Shown one piece after another: positions 23,681 through 35,930 of a stretch of DNA of 64,000 bases. The DNA is from Acestrorhynchus altus (lineage: Eukaryota > Chordata > Actinopteri > Characiformes > Acestrorhynchidae). The notes under the pieces are model-generated. The model saw nothing but the letters and a program-made list of their open reading frames with translations, was not told the origin of the DNA and did no database searches. A program made the translations under genes and the position numbers. The first letter of the stretch is position 1; every line of letters begins with the position of its first letter. Location of the stretch: positions 16,719,052-16,783,051 of the forward strand of contig CM067523.1 of assembly GCA_034509495.1 (NCBI GenBank). Reading direction: 5' to 3'.

Positions 23681-26600
23681 TCCCCTTTAAACAAAAAGAC
23701 TGACTGCATCAGACTGAATTAGACAGGACAAGAATCTACTTTCTGTTATTGATCTTAAAATCTTGAGTATCAGGTTCAGGGAGATCTAATGACCAAAAAC
23801 ACTTTCATATTCTGAACTAAAAATGGGACTGAATTAATGCTTGGATTTTAAGCAGCACAGAGGCTGCAGTTATAAGAGATTCTGTAAGAGAGTCATTCAC
23901 ATGCTTTACAGAACACTGGTGAGATTTTACATTATTACTAAACTATTTATAAACATCACTCCTTGTGCATGTATAAAATATTCACGTATCCATAATACTG
24001 ACTAGAAAAAAAGCCCATCATGACCTCTGTGTTACAGAAATAGATTCTCTCATCAGGACAGCCAAGTATATCAGGCTTGGTTTTCTTCTTTAATTCCCTG
24101 GACAATACTTTTGTCTGAGCTACTCAGCAGCTGGTGGGCTACAGTGCTGACAGTTGGTGTGTATAAATGGAGGTGGGGGGTCGGTGGCAGCACGTGTGTG
24201 AGCTCTGTTTTCCCCTTTACAACTGTTCTGACATTCTGCATTCTCAGTAAGCTGGGTTTCACATTAGCAGAAATTTGGTGAAGATTTAGTGCTGCCTGAG
24301 CAGGGCTTCCTGTGGGCTTCCCTGTGAGCTTCCCTGTGGGCTTCCCTGTGGACCATCTCAGTAACAGAGCAAAAGCTCTCCACTGTATTAGTTACAAATT
24401 TTCACTACTGAGGGTTTCTTACAGCCTCCTGTTCTACAGCCTCCACATCTGTACAAGGACCACAAAAGGGCTGGGAGGAACGAGAATCATGGTTACACAG
24501 GAAGACTTTCCCGTATCTCTGAGATAGAGAGGCCCACAAAGCACAGTGCTCTGTTTTGAAAATCCTTCCCATTCCATAGCTTTCACATAGAGATTTCAGA
24601 ATCATTTTATGAATCCCAGAGTGAAACTGCAAATTCTCACAGCTGCATCCATCTGTACAAAATCTAAAAATAGAATAATAAAAATAACAGAGTAAAAAAA
24701 CAGAAGAAGCAGAATAAACTCTTTGAATCAGCAGAATAAACTCTTTGGAAATACATATTAAAATACTAGTGAAAAAAGCCAAACGGCTATAATGATAAAT
24801 AAATATGAACATCCAGAATTATTGCACAGATCAAATGAACAAATTGCACAAGTGGTTCATAGTAGTCACCCATTAAGGGAGGAGTTCTAGAGTTTAATAT
24901 CCACAGGTAGGAATGACCACCTGTGCTGTAGTGCATTCTGTGGTCTGAAGTACTGAATTAACTCATGATAACTTTTCTGTGGAGAGATTTTTCCTAAATA
25001 TTTTTCTGTGGGATTTAATTTGGGTGGGACAAATTTGGCCCAAAGAACCAGATCAAGTTAGCAAGCTGCTGATGTCACCTAGTACGATTCCACTACTTCA
25101 TCTAAGCTGCATTCCCAGGGTTGTGTTTTTCATTTACATTTAGGGCATTTGGCAGACACTCTTATCCAGAGTGCTTTGCAAAAGTGCTTGATTGTTCTCT
25201 CAGAAATATCTTTAACTACTTTGTAGAGACTGGAATCCAGAGATGCCTCAAGCTTAGAATGATGCCAAATACAAATGTCAGTATGGAGACCTCGATACTC
25301 GACGTTCAACATATTACACAACTATATCACACACACATAATATAATTATAAGCCTGGGCAGATAATAATACCAGGGCAGAAAGAGTCTGGAGTGGGGGGT
25401 CAAACTGAGCTGTACCTGATGCTCAAAGGCCTTTTGATACAGGCTTTGACCGTTAGGTCAGCATCAGGGTTCAAATCTGATGCAAACTGCCCACCAAATT
25501 AGGCTCGTAGAAAAATGTAATCACAGATAAAATTTGGAAAGCTGCAGGGCACCTTTAGGGGGCTACTTTTAAAATGCACCACAGATGTCAAACAGATTTG
25601 AAGACAATAACAATGAAGCTTTTTCACTGTTTTAATGAACTTTCCTCTTAATCTTACATTTGAATAAACATCCAATATATTTTCCTGTCAAACGAGCAGC
25701 AATAATATATAATGAAAGTATAAAACGTGACGATAAAACATGCATCCTTGACTACTTTAATGGCTGGTGTGAACAGAAAACTGTTACTGCGACTTATTCC
25801 AATAACTTATGGGAATGACTTCTGTGGTATTTCTGTAGCATTTTACGCAAAGCTGCACAAAGGAGATTAGCTGAGTCATGGGATCTAAAGCCAAATACAT
25901 CCCACACCAAACACTACGGTAAAAAGAACAACAGCATGATTGCACTTACCACACATAGTTGAGGGTTTCATAAGGTAAGCCCAGCCCTAACAAAGAAAAG
26001 GACTGTTCATTAGAAAAGTTTCAAAGACAATCAAAAACCAGCATACAATAATCCATCCTCAATTATGATTCTTTCATACTATTACTATTTAAAATCTAAA
26101 CCAACAATAGCAGTAAACTGATTCGTCTGTAGCCCTTATATGTACACACATCATTAACTACAAAAATATATGTATATAAGTGTAAATAACATATAGGTGA
26201 ACACCAAATATTAGATATAACACAAAATATGTGGGTCTTACAGTTTTCCAGACAGATCTGAGACGTTTTTAATATAATTTAACTCATATTTAGTTTAGTT
26301 ATTAGGTAATAAGAATGACTTATATCATGAGATATCATTATAAAATGCCCTTTTTATGTTTAATTATCTTATTTGGCCATCGGCTATAATGCAATAACTG
26401 ACGTCTCGGCACTGGAGTTGTAAAGGCTCCTAATGGTTCCCCGTGATAATCCATCCCATGCAGCTTTAATGTTCTCACTCAGCTCTAAAGATTGTTTGGT
26501 AGGTTTGGAGTGTTGATAGAGAGTCCAGTAGCATCCCACACAGGGATAAGTCTGCCAAAGTGACTAGAAATGGCATCTCCACACTGTAACAACATGCCTT

Positions 26601-27310
26601 CTGGGCGTTACTTTGTCAGATTTGGGTATTAAAGCAGTAATTTCAAGCAAAGTTACTGAACTATATCAGATCCTGATTTAGATACCAGGAAATAAAAGCT
26701 AAAATATTGATCTACTGTCTACATGTTCATCTTTAAATATCAGAAATAAAGTTATTGGCCTCACTGTTCCAATACTTTTGGAGGGGAGTGGAGTCATATT
26801 TGATAGAGGAGAATTTTCATGAATGTCAGTTGTTTCACAGTTGAGTCTACATAATTCAACTGCAGGATGTAGCTTTCAGAGATCTTTTACACTGTCAACC
26901 TGACCCAAGCATGTCCCAAAGTCACACAATAATCCAAAATTAAAACCTCATCACGCTAAAATCAATGAACATTAGTTAACATCAGTCTGTTCTCAAAGTA
27001 TGAAGACCCATTAACCCCCTGACCCTGACAGCATACACAATCAGGTGTTCCTCTCCTTGGGCAGAGACAGTCAGTGGCAGCTAGATAAAAAAATCTATTG
27101 GTCATTATTAATTTTATATATGAAAGCTTATTAATAGGGCAGGTTTATTTTTCACTGTTTAAGTCAATGTGAATAATTAATGAATCCGGTGTTGACCCAG
27201 TGTTGAAAAATATTCAAAGTAACTCACGTAATAAAGAAAACTATCAGTGCTTTCTGCAAGTCATATGGGCTCCTTTATCTTCATCAGATTGGTGGGTTCT
27301 CTGAGAAAAA
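23681..27310. other. Unassigned AT-rich DNA
   Basis: No exon recognised. Contains a 15-bp tandem motif at 24,304-24,352. A tRNA-like B box (GGGTTCAAATCTGATG) near 25,468 has no convincing A box. A possible Tc1-type end (GGCCTCACTGTTCCAATACT) lies near 26,757. Confidence 0.45.
24304..24352. repeat. 15-bp tandem repeat
   Basis: About three copies of GGCTTCCCTGTGGGC-type units. Confidence 0.8.
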
Positions 27311-27480
27311 CATTCACTGACAAAAAAAAGTCAGATTGCTGCAAAACGCAGGCAGCTGTGTAAAAGATTACAGATGTGGTCTGACAAGACACTGGGCACA
27401 AGAGGATGTAAAGTCTTTCCCCTCATTCACCTACATCATCTTCTTCAACCAAAACAGGGCTGAGGGGGTACAGACACCAG
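27311..27480 (+). mobile_element. Mariner-like 5' end fragment
   Basis: TTCACTGACAAAAAAAAGTC and the following TGTAAAAGATTACAGATGTG match the start of the element at 41,987. Only about 170 bp is kept. Confidence 0.55.
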
Positions 27481-28640
27481 CAACAGAGCTTCAGATTTAC
27501 AAAAGTAACTTTCCTCTTGCAAAAGAAAGAAATATTCTGTAGGACACATTTCCATAGTTTCCCCAAAGACCCCATATTTTGCCTGTTCATTAAATCTGAT
27601 TGTAATGGATTTAGCTTTAATAAAGTAGTGTCTAACCACCACTAACACCATCTAATAAGAAAAACCTGGCCTATACGGTTGCCACCGGTCTTGTTTTCAC
27701 ATTCGTCCGAGAGTGAATTACATCTGAATGGCATTAAATGTAGAACCACCAAACTTCTTCCCAGAAGCTGTAAGACTCTTAAACTCTAACTAGACAAACC
27801 AGTGCAATGACACTTTATCTATGCTGCTGTTCTCTTTCTCTTACTCAAACTGCTGTATTCACACACATCTGCTCACAACTGTGACTCATCTTCACGCTGC
27901 TGTTTAATGCACAGTATATTTATTGTTGGTGTAGCTCTCTCTCATATCTTTACATACTGACTTTTCTATTTTGATATTGCTTTTGATGGGTGTAACTGGG
28001 ACCTTGAGCATATAACTCCATTCCACCTCTTGTACTACATGTGATGCGACCGGACGTCTCCTCGAACCCTTTGAGGAAACATGATCCAAAATTAGGCCAT
28101 AAAGTATTGCTGTGCACCAATGTTCAGAGGAAGCAGATAAAAAGGCACACACTAACAATACCAATATTTTCTATGTCTAATCTGATCTGCAAAGGGCAGT
28201 GTGATGGTCAGTGTGGTTACAGATTTTAGCTCAATCAGGAGCTCAAACAACTGATTTAAAAAAAAAAGTGCAGTGCAGTCAGGTGTGTTACTGCTTGGCA
28301 TGGTGGATGTATGTGCAGGGCTTTAGTATTTAATAAACTAAAGAAAACAAACCATGGATACAGACAATGGTACTCAGACCAACACCAGATCAGACCAACT
28401 CACAAAACCTAGACAAACAAAGGACCCACATGGTTAAAGACTAACACAAGGTACTCACAAAACAACAGCAACTACAACAGATCAGTCAAGAAACATACAA
28501 ACCAAGACATCTCTGAAAAACAAGTATCTCTATATACAATATTTACAATATGTACAGTGTATATGATGATACAAACCTGAAGTACAACATTATAGTATTA
28601 TTATTATTAATCTGTAACAGCTGAAGCACAGCATGGTGTA
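27481..28640. other. Unassigned AT-rich DNA
   Basis: No gene recognised. Confidence 0.4.
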
Positions 28641-29814
28641 TACAGAGCCTACAAGTAGTATTCAACCCCCTGCACATTTTGCAAATTTAAGAAGTTGCAA
28701 ATTAGTTAGAGCCTTCAAACTTTGAACAAGAGCAGAATTTATGAACAGATGCCTAAATATTACAAACAAAAAATTTAAGTGCTCAGTTAAATTATAATAC
28801 ATTTTAAACATAAAATATTTGGGTCAATTATTATTCAACCCCTAGGTTTAATGTTTTGTGCAAAAACCCTTCTTTGCTATGAATCGTTTTTTATAAGACC
28901 TGATCAGGCCGGCACAGGCGTCTGGAGTAATCTTGGCCCACTCCTCCATGCAGATCTTCTCCAAGTTGTCTAGGTTCTTTGGGTGTCTCATGTGGACTTT
29001 AATCTTGAGCTCTTTCCACAAGTTTTCAACTGGGTTAAGGTCAGGAGACTGACTAGGCCACTGCAGCACCTTGACCTTTTCTGTATTGAACCAGGCCTTG
29101 GTTTTCTTGGCTGTGTGCTTGGCATCGTTGTCTTGTTGGAAGATGAAATGACGACCCATCTTAAGGACTTTGATGGAGGAACGGAGGTTCTTGGCCAAAA
29201 TCTCCAGGTAGACTGTGCTATCCACTGTTGGACAAGCCTGGCCTCAGCACGGGAGGAAACTTTGAAAGGCTGTCCAGGCCGTGGAAGGATAACAATAGTT
29301 CCATAAGACTTCCACTTCCAGATGATGCTCCCAATGGAGCAGACAGGTAGGCCCAACTCTTTGGAAAGAATTTTGTACCCCTTGCCATCCTTGTGACCCT
29401 CCACGATTTTGTCTCTGATGGCCTTGGAATGCTCCTTAGTCTTTCCCATGTTGACCATGTATGAGTGCTGTTCAAAAGATTGGGGAGGGGCTTAAATATT
29501 CATTAAAGGTGGAACAAACAGATAATTAATCCAAACATGAAGCTCATTGTTCTTTATGCCCCAATTACTTCTTAATACTTGAGGGAATCAAACTGAATTC
29601 TGGTGGTTTGAGGGGTTGAATAATAATTGACCTGCTGAATAAACTTTTCATGATTTTAAAAAAGAATAAACAAAGAAATAACAATCTTATTTGCTGCAGT
29701 GCATTTCACATGTCCAGGCTGATCTACAGCCCAAATGTCACAATGCCAAGTTAACTCCGAATGTGTAAACCTACAAAATGTGCAGGGGGTTGAATATTAC
29801 TTGGAGGAACTGTA
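28641..29814 (-). mobile_element. Tc1-like element, nearly full length
   Basis: 1,174 bp bounded by inverted repeats: TATTCAACCCCCTGCACATT at the left, the inverse at 29,775-29,800, with TACAG/CTGTA tips at a TA site. It encodes one broken transposase on the minus strand. A deleted relative lies at 50,774-51,145. Confidence 0.9.
28848..29458 (-). pseudogene. Tc1-type transposase with frameshifts
   Basis: The N-terminal part (from 29,458) encodes KTKEHSKAIRDKIVEGHKDG, KGYKILSKELGLPVCSIGSI and IIWKWKSYGT, a paired-like helix-turn-helix. The C-terminal part (29,225-28,848) is an intact frame with [40 protein letters not shown] and a final AKKGFCTKH. These give the second and third acidic residues of the DDE triad (QDND and ENLW). 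The segment with the first Asp (TDES) is deleted or frameshifted, so the protein is dead. Confidence 0.88.
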
Positions 29815-30430
29815 TTATGTATATAACAAATATCTAACTGTCAGTTTCACTAACTCGGCAAACTGGATTATATTGTCCAGGATTGTAAAATTAAGTTGCT
29901 CTTTAACTACATATCACAATTTTAACAAGTCATCCCTCTGAAAACCAAACAATTTCCACAAAATCGACCCTCACTCCCTTTTTTGGATTGAAAGCACACA
30001 CAGAGGGCAGCCCGTGCAGCAGGTGCAATATTAAAATATAATAGGGCTATAAATTCATCTTCAAATGGGTCTTCAGACCAACCTTAACTGAGGGGTTTGT
30101 GTAAATGTAGTCTTTTTGGCTATTTAACCTCTTATTCACACACCACACCATGAGAAAGAAATCCCCAGAGTTAACCAGACCACCACAGGGGTTCTGATTT
30201 AAAAGTCCATCACTGACCATCAGGGTCACGTATTTGACCGAAGGTCTTTTATATGACTAATAAATGCACATTAATCTAAGGGGCCAAGGCCTCTGCAAGT
30301 GTGTATGTAGCTACTGAATTAATAGCCTTCTGACTCTACATACCTCTGGCATGGTGGGTTGGGTAGGGAGGGCTCTGTTGTGCAACCGTAAAAAGAGGCT
30401 TCCAGCGTGCAGACACACGCACGCACACGC

Positions 30431-30468
<38 letters not shown>

Positions 30469-32925
30469 TTTCCAGGCTGAAGCAGAAGTGTTAATTAACC
30501 TCAAAGCCACAGAGCTTTTGAAGATGTCAGAACAGAGTGTTATGTTATCTTGATTTCACTCAGACAGTCATATCACATTAAACTGGTCTTTCAGACTTTC
30601 AGAAAATACCAATCAGATATTTTCAGGTTTCAGTGGCTTTAAAAGAATTAACGAAACCGCCCTTTTACTTTGTCTAGAGAAAAACAGGGTTGTACTTCAT
30701 GTATGACAGTTGTGTAAGTAATTCTGCACTAAAATGAAGACATACTGATGTTTGAAAGTAGCCTGACATTAAACTGAAAATTTTACTTTTTAGGTAATAG
30801 TTCTTGTTCTGCTTTCTGAGTCGGGCCCTTAATAGGGTTGCAGCACTGATTTAAGATATAAAGGCTGTATAAAGGCTTCCTATAAGGGACCTATATATCA
30901 ACAGCAGCAAAGCATCCAGATTGAGGGAATTAATACTGTTAAACCTAATGGTGGCAGTAAAACTGGAATCTACACTGTTATGGGTAGAATTTGGAGATCA
31001 TTTTGTGGTTCATGTGTGTCCCAAACCATCCATAGTTTGCACAAGAAACACCTTTTATGACTATTTAACCATTAAATGAGTTGCCAACTATTTTGGTTGT
31101 CGATTTTAGTCAGATAAGTTGAATAGTTATTGCATCTTTAATCACAATATGTATATATATATTAGTAAACCAGGACTGGCCAACTGCTTATTACAAAAGC
31201 AAGTGCAAGTTCACTGTATTGAATGCAGACCATTGTGTGAAATACTGATTAAATTCAATTGTACTTATATATTAAACATTAAAAATATAAAAAAATAATA
31301 ACACGGCACATGATGTGAATCATATAAACTGCCTTTATATTTATAAAATATTATGTCAAAAATGATATCTTTGTCTGACTAATACATAAATACTAGGGCT
31401 GCACAACATATCGTTTAAGCATCATCATTATGAACATTGTGAGGCAAACTTAACTAAACATTACCTTTTGTTCTGCTTCATACAAAAGTTAAATTCATTT
31501 TCCATCTGTCCGGTATCATTTCCTCCAATCTTTGATACACAGAGGACATTATGTTGGGTCACTGATGTCTTCTGATACATGTTAATGTATTATTTAATGT
31601 CAATTTTATTATCAAATATAATAAATACAAAAATTAAGAGAAGTTCAATTAGAGGGACTCGATAGTCTGGAATGGAAAATTCCTGTTCTTGAAGCTAACA
31701 AATCCAGAGCAAAGCAAGCACGTATCTGACAATCCGCTGCACAGTGACAATACAAACTACCCATTAAGAATGTGCACAGGTTTTCCAGCTGGGGTAGCAA
31801 TTTTTACTGGGCCAATGAGGAAGGGGGGAATGTGCATGAGGGAGCAGTGCACTCTGTTCCACCCCATGTAGCCCCACAGTTATGCTCTGAAAGAATAGGC
31901 TTATTCTTGGAGGTCTGGTGTACGGACGGCAGGCCAGGCTTTGCTAAAAGTCTGCTGCTCTGACTCTTGTCATGTTTAATAAGCTGATATTTATGGCCAT
32001 CCAAAGAACATCATTAACTTTACCACTGATTATTAAATTCAAGTTTATTTATAGCCAACAGATGTGACAAGAGTGTAATAAACAACCTACAGGTCAGTTA
32101 ATAAACAGCATGGCCTCAATGTGATTGGGGTTGCAGTGGCATACTGGTTTAGGCATTGTGTAGTAGCTGGTTACCATACCGTGTACCAGGGCTGGGTGAA
32201 ATGACTAAAAAATTCATACATCAATATGCGATCTATTAAAAACAAATGCAACCACATAGAGAATCTCCACAAACAAATGAAAGCAATGTACATAATCCCA
32301 CGTTTCTGCCTCTGCAACAACAAAGGCAGAAATTTCACCATCAACTAACAGTTTTCTCCAACTCCCCAAATGTAGTCTCACAATCTTACAGCCAATGTTT
32401 CAGCCAACCTTAAGTGCCAGCTCTATGCATCCCAGTGGACTTAATCTCTGGCATTTAATTCAACTGACTCCAGACTTCCTCTGCGAGACATTTTAAACCT
32501 CTCCACACCTTCACACAGGTTGGGGTTTTTGAAGGCTCCTGTAGTCTGAGCGGCTACCATTCAGTTGCCAGATATAACACGCCAGTGCAACCAGAGACAA
32601 ATGTCAGTGTACCTCAGGCTGGACTGATCTAGATTGTTGCCATATGAAATCTGGATGTATTTTGCTGTAAGTAATGTTGAGTATGAGGCTAATTATACTG
32701 CAGTGCAAAGGTAAAACACAGACAGTGAGAAGAGAGCAAAATGCCCTACAGGGCCAAGTTTAGGAGAACAGAAAAACTGTGGGTTATACTGAACAATCAG
32801 CAGATTCCAGAGAAGCACATTTTTTCCTCCACCAGCGACCTTTCAGCACCACCTCTGTCGTCTGTGCTCTTCAAGGTTCTGGAGGAGTGGCCATCATTAC
32901 ATAAACATGAATTGTTTGGAAATAC
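29815..32925. other. Unassigned AT-rich DNA
   Basis: No exon recognised. Includes a CA microsatellite at 30,417-30,466. Confidence 0.45.
30417..30466. repeat. (CA)n microsatellite with CG variants
   Basis: CACGCA units passing into a pure CA run. Confidence 0.95.
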
Positions 32926-33090
32926 AGTGCATCTGGAAAGTATTCACAGCGCTTCACTTTCTGCACATTTTGTTATGTTACAGCCTTATTTCAAAATGGA
33001 TTCCATTCATTTTCCCTCAACATTCTACACACACACGACACCCCACACTGAAAAAGTGAGAAAGGTTTGTTTGAAATGTTTGCAAACTTA
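32926..33090. mobile_element. Solo end of a Tc1-like element
   Basis: TACAGTGCATCTGGAAAGTA, CATTTTGTTATGTTACAGCC and CTTATTTCAAAATGGATT are the terminal sequence of a common fish Tc1 family. No transposase or matching second end nearby; it differs from the element at 38.2-39.3 kb. Confidence 0.7.
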
Positions 33091-33640
33091 AAAAAATAAC
33101 AAGAACACAGAAATATATACATAATATATGTATTTTTTGGAGTCTTTTTGAATTTGATGCTAACCTGCTGAAAAATCCTTTTCTGTTGGGTCTGTCAAAC
33201 ACCTTATTTCATCACTAATCTGACATTAAGTTAAAGTAAACATGTATGATAAGGGTACTTAACACTGGATTGGACAGCAGACTAACTATAAACACACTGC
33301 ACATGACCTGTACATGAGACACACGACAGCTTGTTAGGTCTGGGACAGTGAGGACACTGGAAGTCTCTGTAGCTTGGACCAGTTTCACTGTCATTGCTGC
33401 TCTATAGTGTGAACACTGCTGTTATCTGGTGTTTTCTGCCCCTGGATGCACATGCATCTCTGTAATGATGCTGGACAGAAACTGTCCACACTCAGCTGTA
33501 CGTTCAGTGAATTCTGAAACCACCAAGAAAACCTGATATCTGTATCAAAGTCAGAATACAGGCAGCATTCACATCTCTAAAGAAGACTACACAGCGTTAG
33601 AAGAGTCAAACAGAGACATTAACCCTTCAGTTAAAACATG
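33091..33640. other. Unassigned DNA
   Basis: No gene recognised. Confidence 0.4.
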
Positions 33641-33930
33641 GGGCCAGATTCACAAAAATGTTAAGAAAAGAACACTTTCTTCTTAACGTCAAGCTTAAAA
33701 GTTGAGGTAAACTGTTGTTCTTTCAAAAACTACCCGTATTATCCGGACTATCAGACGCTACTTTTACCAGGCTTTAAACCATGTGGCTTATAATGAGGTG
33801 CAGCTTTTTCTTCTTACATGTTATTTTCCAGGTTTTTTTTTTTTTTTTACTTCGCGGGTGCGGCTGATAGTCCTGAAAATACAGTACTTAAAAATGTTTG
33901 TGAATTTTCTGAAGAGAACTTCTTAAGTTA
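33641..33930. mobile_element. MITE interrupted by a second MITE
   Basis: Outer element: GGCCAGATTCACAAAAATGT and AAGAAAAGAACAC at the left pair, inverted, with TTTGTGAATTTTCTGAAG near 33,900. Between them sits another TIR element (33,728-33,892). Confidence 0.55.
33728..33892. mobile_element. Nested MITE with ATTATCCGGACTAT ends
   Basis: Left ACCCGTATTATCCGGACTAT and right ATAGTCCTGAAAATACAGTA are imperfect inverted repeats around a T-rich core; lies inside another MITE. Confidence 0.6.
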
Positions 33931-34109
33931 ATGTTTTCTTAAATATGTTGCACAAATATGTTAAGAAAATAATGAAAAGTGTCTTAAATTGACAGAACAA
34001 TTTACTAAAACCAAAAATACCTGCATTAAAGTGCCTATATCTAAAAAGCGTAAGTTTACAGATTAAGATTTAGCAGGTAAACCTTTTTTTACATCATTAC
34101 ATTTACGAT

Positions 34110-34770
34110 GGTGCTCAGTTCAGGCTGGTCAAGCTGGTCAACCTGGGCATGTCTACATTTCATGGTTTAGCTCTTCAATGAGCATGATCAACCTGACCAT
34201 CATCACCAAGCTAGTTGACCAGCATGACCAACAAAACAAGCACGGTCAAGCTGTTCCACTTGACATTGGTCATACTGGCCAATGCTGGTCGACCAGCATG
34301 ACTAGTATCACCAAGCTGGTCAGCCAGCATAACCAATGTGACCAAGATTGATATGCTGGCTGAGAGCTGGTTAACCAGTTAGTTTACCAGTTTATGTTGT
34401 GCTTCTGTTTCAGGTTGATAGTTTAGCTGGTCTACAAGCATGATCAACCTGACCATCCTAACCATCATGACAAACCTGACCATCATGACCATGATGACCA
34501 ACCCTACCAACCTGACCAGTCTGACCATCGTCACCAACCTGATCTTCCTGACTCTCATAACCATGATGACCAACCTGACTATCCCAACCATCCTGACCAT
34601 CATGACAAACCTGACCAACCTAACCATCATGACCATCATGAGCATGATGACCAACCTGACCATCATGACAAACCTGATCATCCTGATCATGATGACCAGC
34701 TGCTTCACCAGTTTGACCAGTGATGGTCATGACCAGTAAGACCAGTATTAATGAAACCAAGAACTGGTAA
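34110..34770. repeat. GACCA-type minisatellite, about 650 bp
   Basis: Degenerate head-to-tail array of 12- to 15-bp words such as GACCAACCTGACCATCATGA. It starts with GGTCAAGCTGGTC words in the opposite sense near 34,120-34,140 and 34,310-34,330. Open frames on both strands (repeated M-V-R-L-V or N-L-T-I-M) are artefacts. Confidence 0.9.
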
Positions 34771-34957
34771 ACCAGCAGAGCAGTGCATTGTTGTTTTACC
34801 TGGATGTTCAGGTGTGAGAATGCTCTGTTCTCAACTCTGAGCTGCAGCTATTTGATGGAAAACGTTGAAAACGACACTGTAAAGGAGATCCGCTCCTCAA
34901 ATCTAATTGGCTGAGCCGCCATTTAAAACACACCATATATAACATATTAATGCGCCA

Positions 34958-34962
<5 letters not shown>

Positions 34963-35000
<38 letters not shown>

Positions 35001-35030
35001 ACTCACACACACACACACACACACACACAC
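34963..35030. repeat. (CT)n followed by (CA)n
   Basis: CT run to about 34,995 continuing as CACT/CA run to 35,030. Confidence 0.95.
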
Positions 35031-35424
35031 AGCCGGGACTACTTCTCCTTTAACCGGAGAGTCCGTTCACACACTCAGATCTGAGTAGTTTTATGGAGTT
35101 TGTTTTATAGATTTAAACCGTCGCCCTCTTGTTGCCTAACATCATGGACTATATTGTGTGGCGGAAGAATGGTGTATTCTGAATACTGTTTGTAAATAAA
35201 GACATTTATGAATTTAACACTGATTTATTTTATTATAATTATGATTAGCCACTGTTTATAAAAGCAGTAAGCCATAAAAACCGCAGCAGAAACTGAAACA
35301 CAGAGCCGTACAGCTCACAGAATGTCCTCCATTTCTCTCAGTCTGACTGTGGATCTGAGTCTAAACTCTACAGACAGTTTTATAACCTTTTCCAGCCTGA
35401 ACAGCATCAGCAGCTCCTCAGAAT

Positions 35425-35484
35425 CTCCGTCCCGTCCTGTCCCGTCCCGTCCCGTCCTGTCCCGTCCAGTCCCGTCCTGTCCCC
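35425..35484. repeat. (CCCGT)n short tandem repeat, G-rich on minus strand
   Basis: About twelve 5-bp units CCCGT / CCTGT; the minus strand has at least six GGG runs at 10 bp or closer spacing. Confidence 0.9.
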
Positions 35485-35819
35485 CACTGACTCACCAGCT
35501 TTACCTTCACCTACAAATGTTATGTCTAAAGTGTCACACGCGTCTGCCCTCTCATATATAATATTACACGATTCCCCTAAAAAATAAAGGAACACGTGTG
35601 ATATTTTTGTCTCATTTGTTTGATTTGGTTCCACTTTGTGTGCAAATCTGATGAATTTTTTGAAGAATGAGCAAAATTCATTACCAGTCAGGTCTTGGCT
35701 GATTGACTTTGATCTGGATTCAGTAATAAACCATGTTAATTTGATTTTCACTTCTATAGTAGAGTATAATACCTACAATATTAACACTGTATATAATAAT
35801 GATATAAATGAAGGAATTA

Positions 35820-35930
35820 TAGGATAAGACAAGAAAAGAACAGATCAGATCATATAAGATAAGTTAAGAAAAGAAAGATAAAATAAAATAAGGTAAAATA
35901 AGAAAAGATAAGATAAAATAAGACAAGGTG
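35820..35930. repeat. AAGATA/AAAATAAG purine-rich simple repeat
   Basis: Imperfect 5-bp reiteration of AAGAT and AAAAT units. Confidence 0.7.

Noticed and set aside
25400..25500. Possible tRNA gene or SINE
   Set aside because: A B-box-like GGGTTCAAATC is present but there is no matching A box or cloverleaf.
34379..34739. Open frames on both strands with repeated M-V-R-L-V or N-L-T-I-M
   Set aside because: Both arise from the GACCA minisatellite; mirrored low-complexity frames are not genes.
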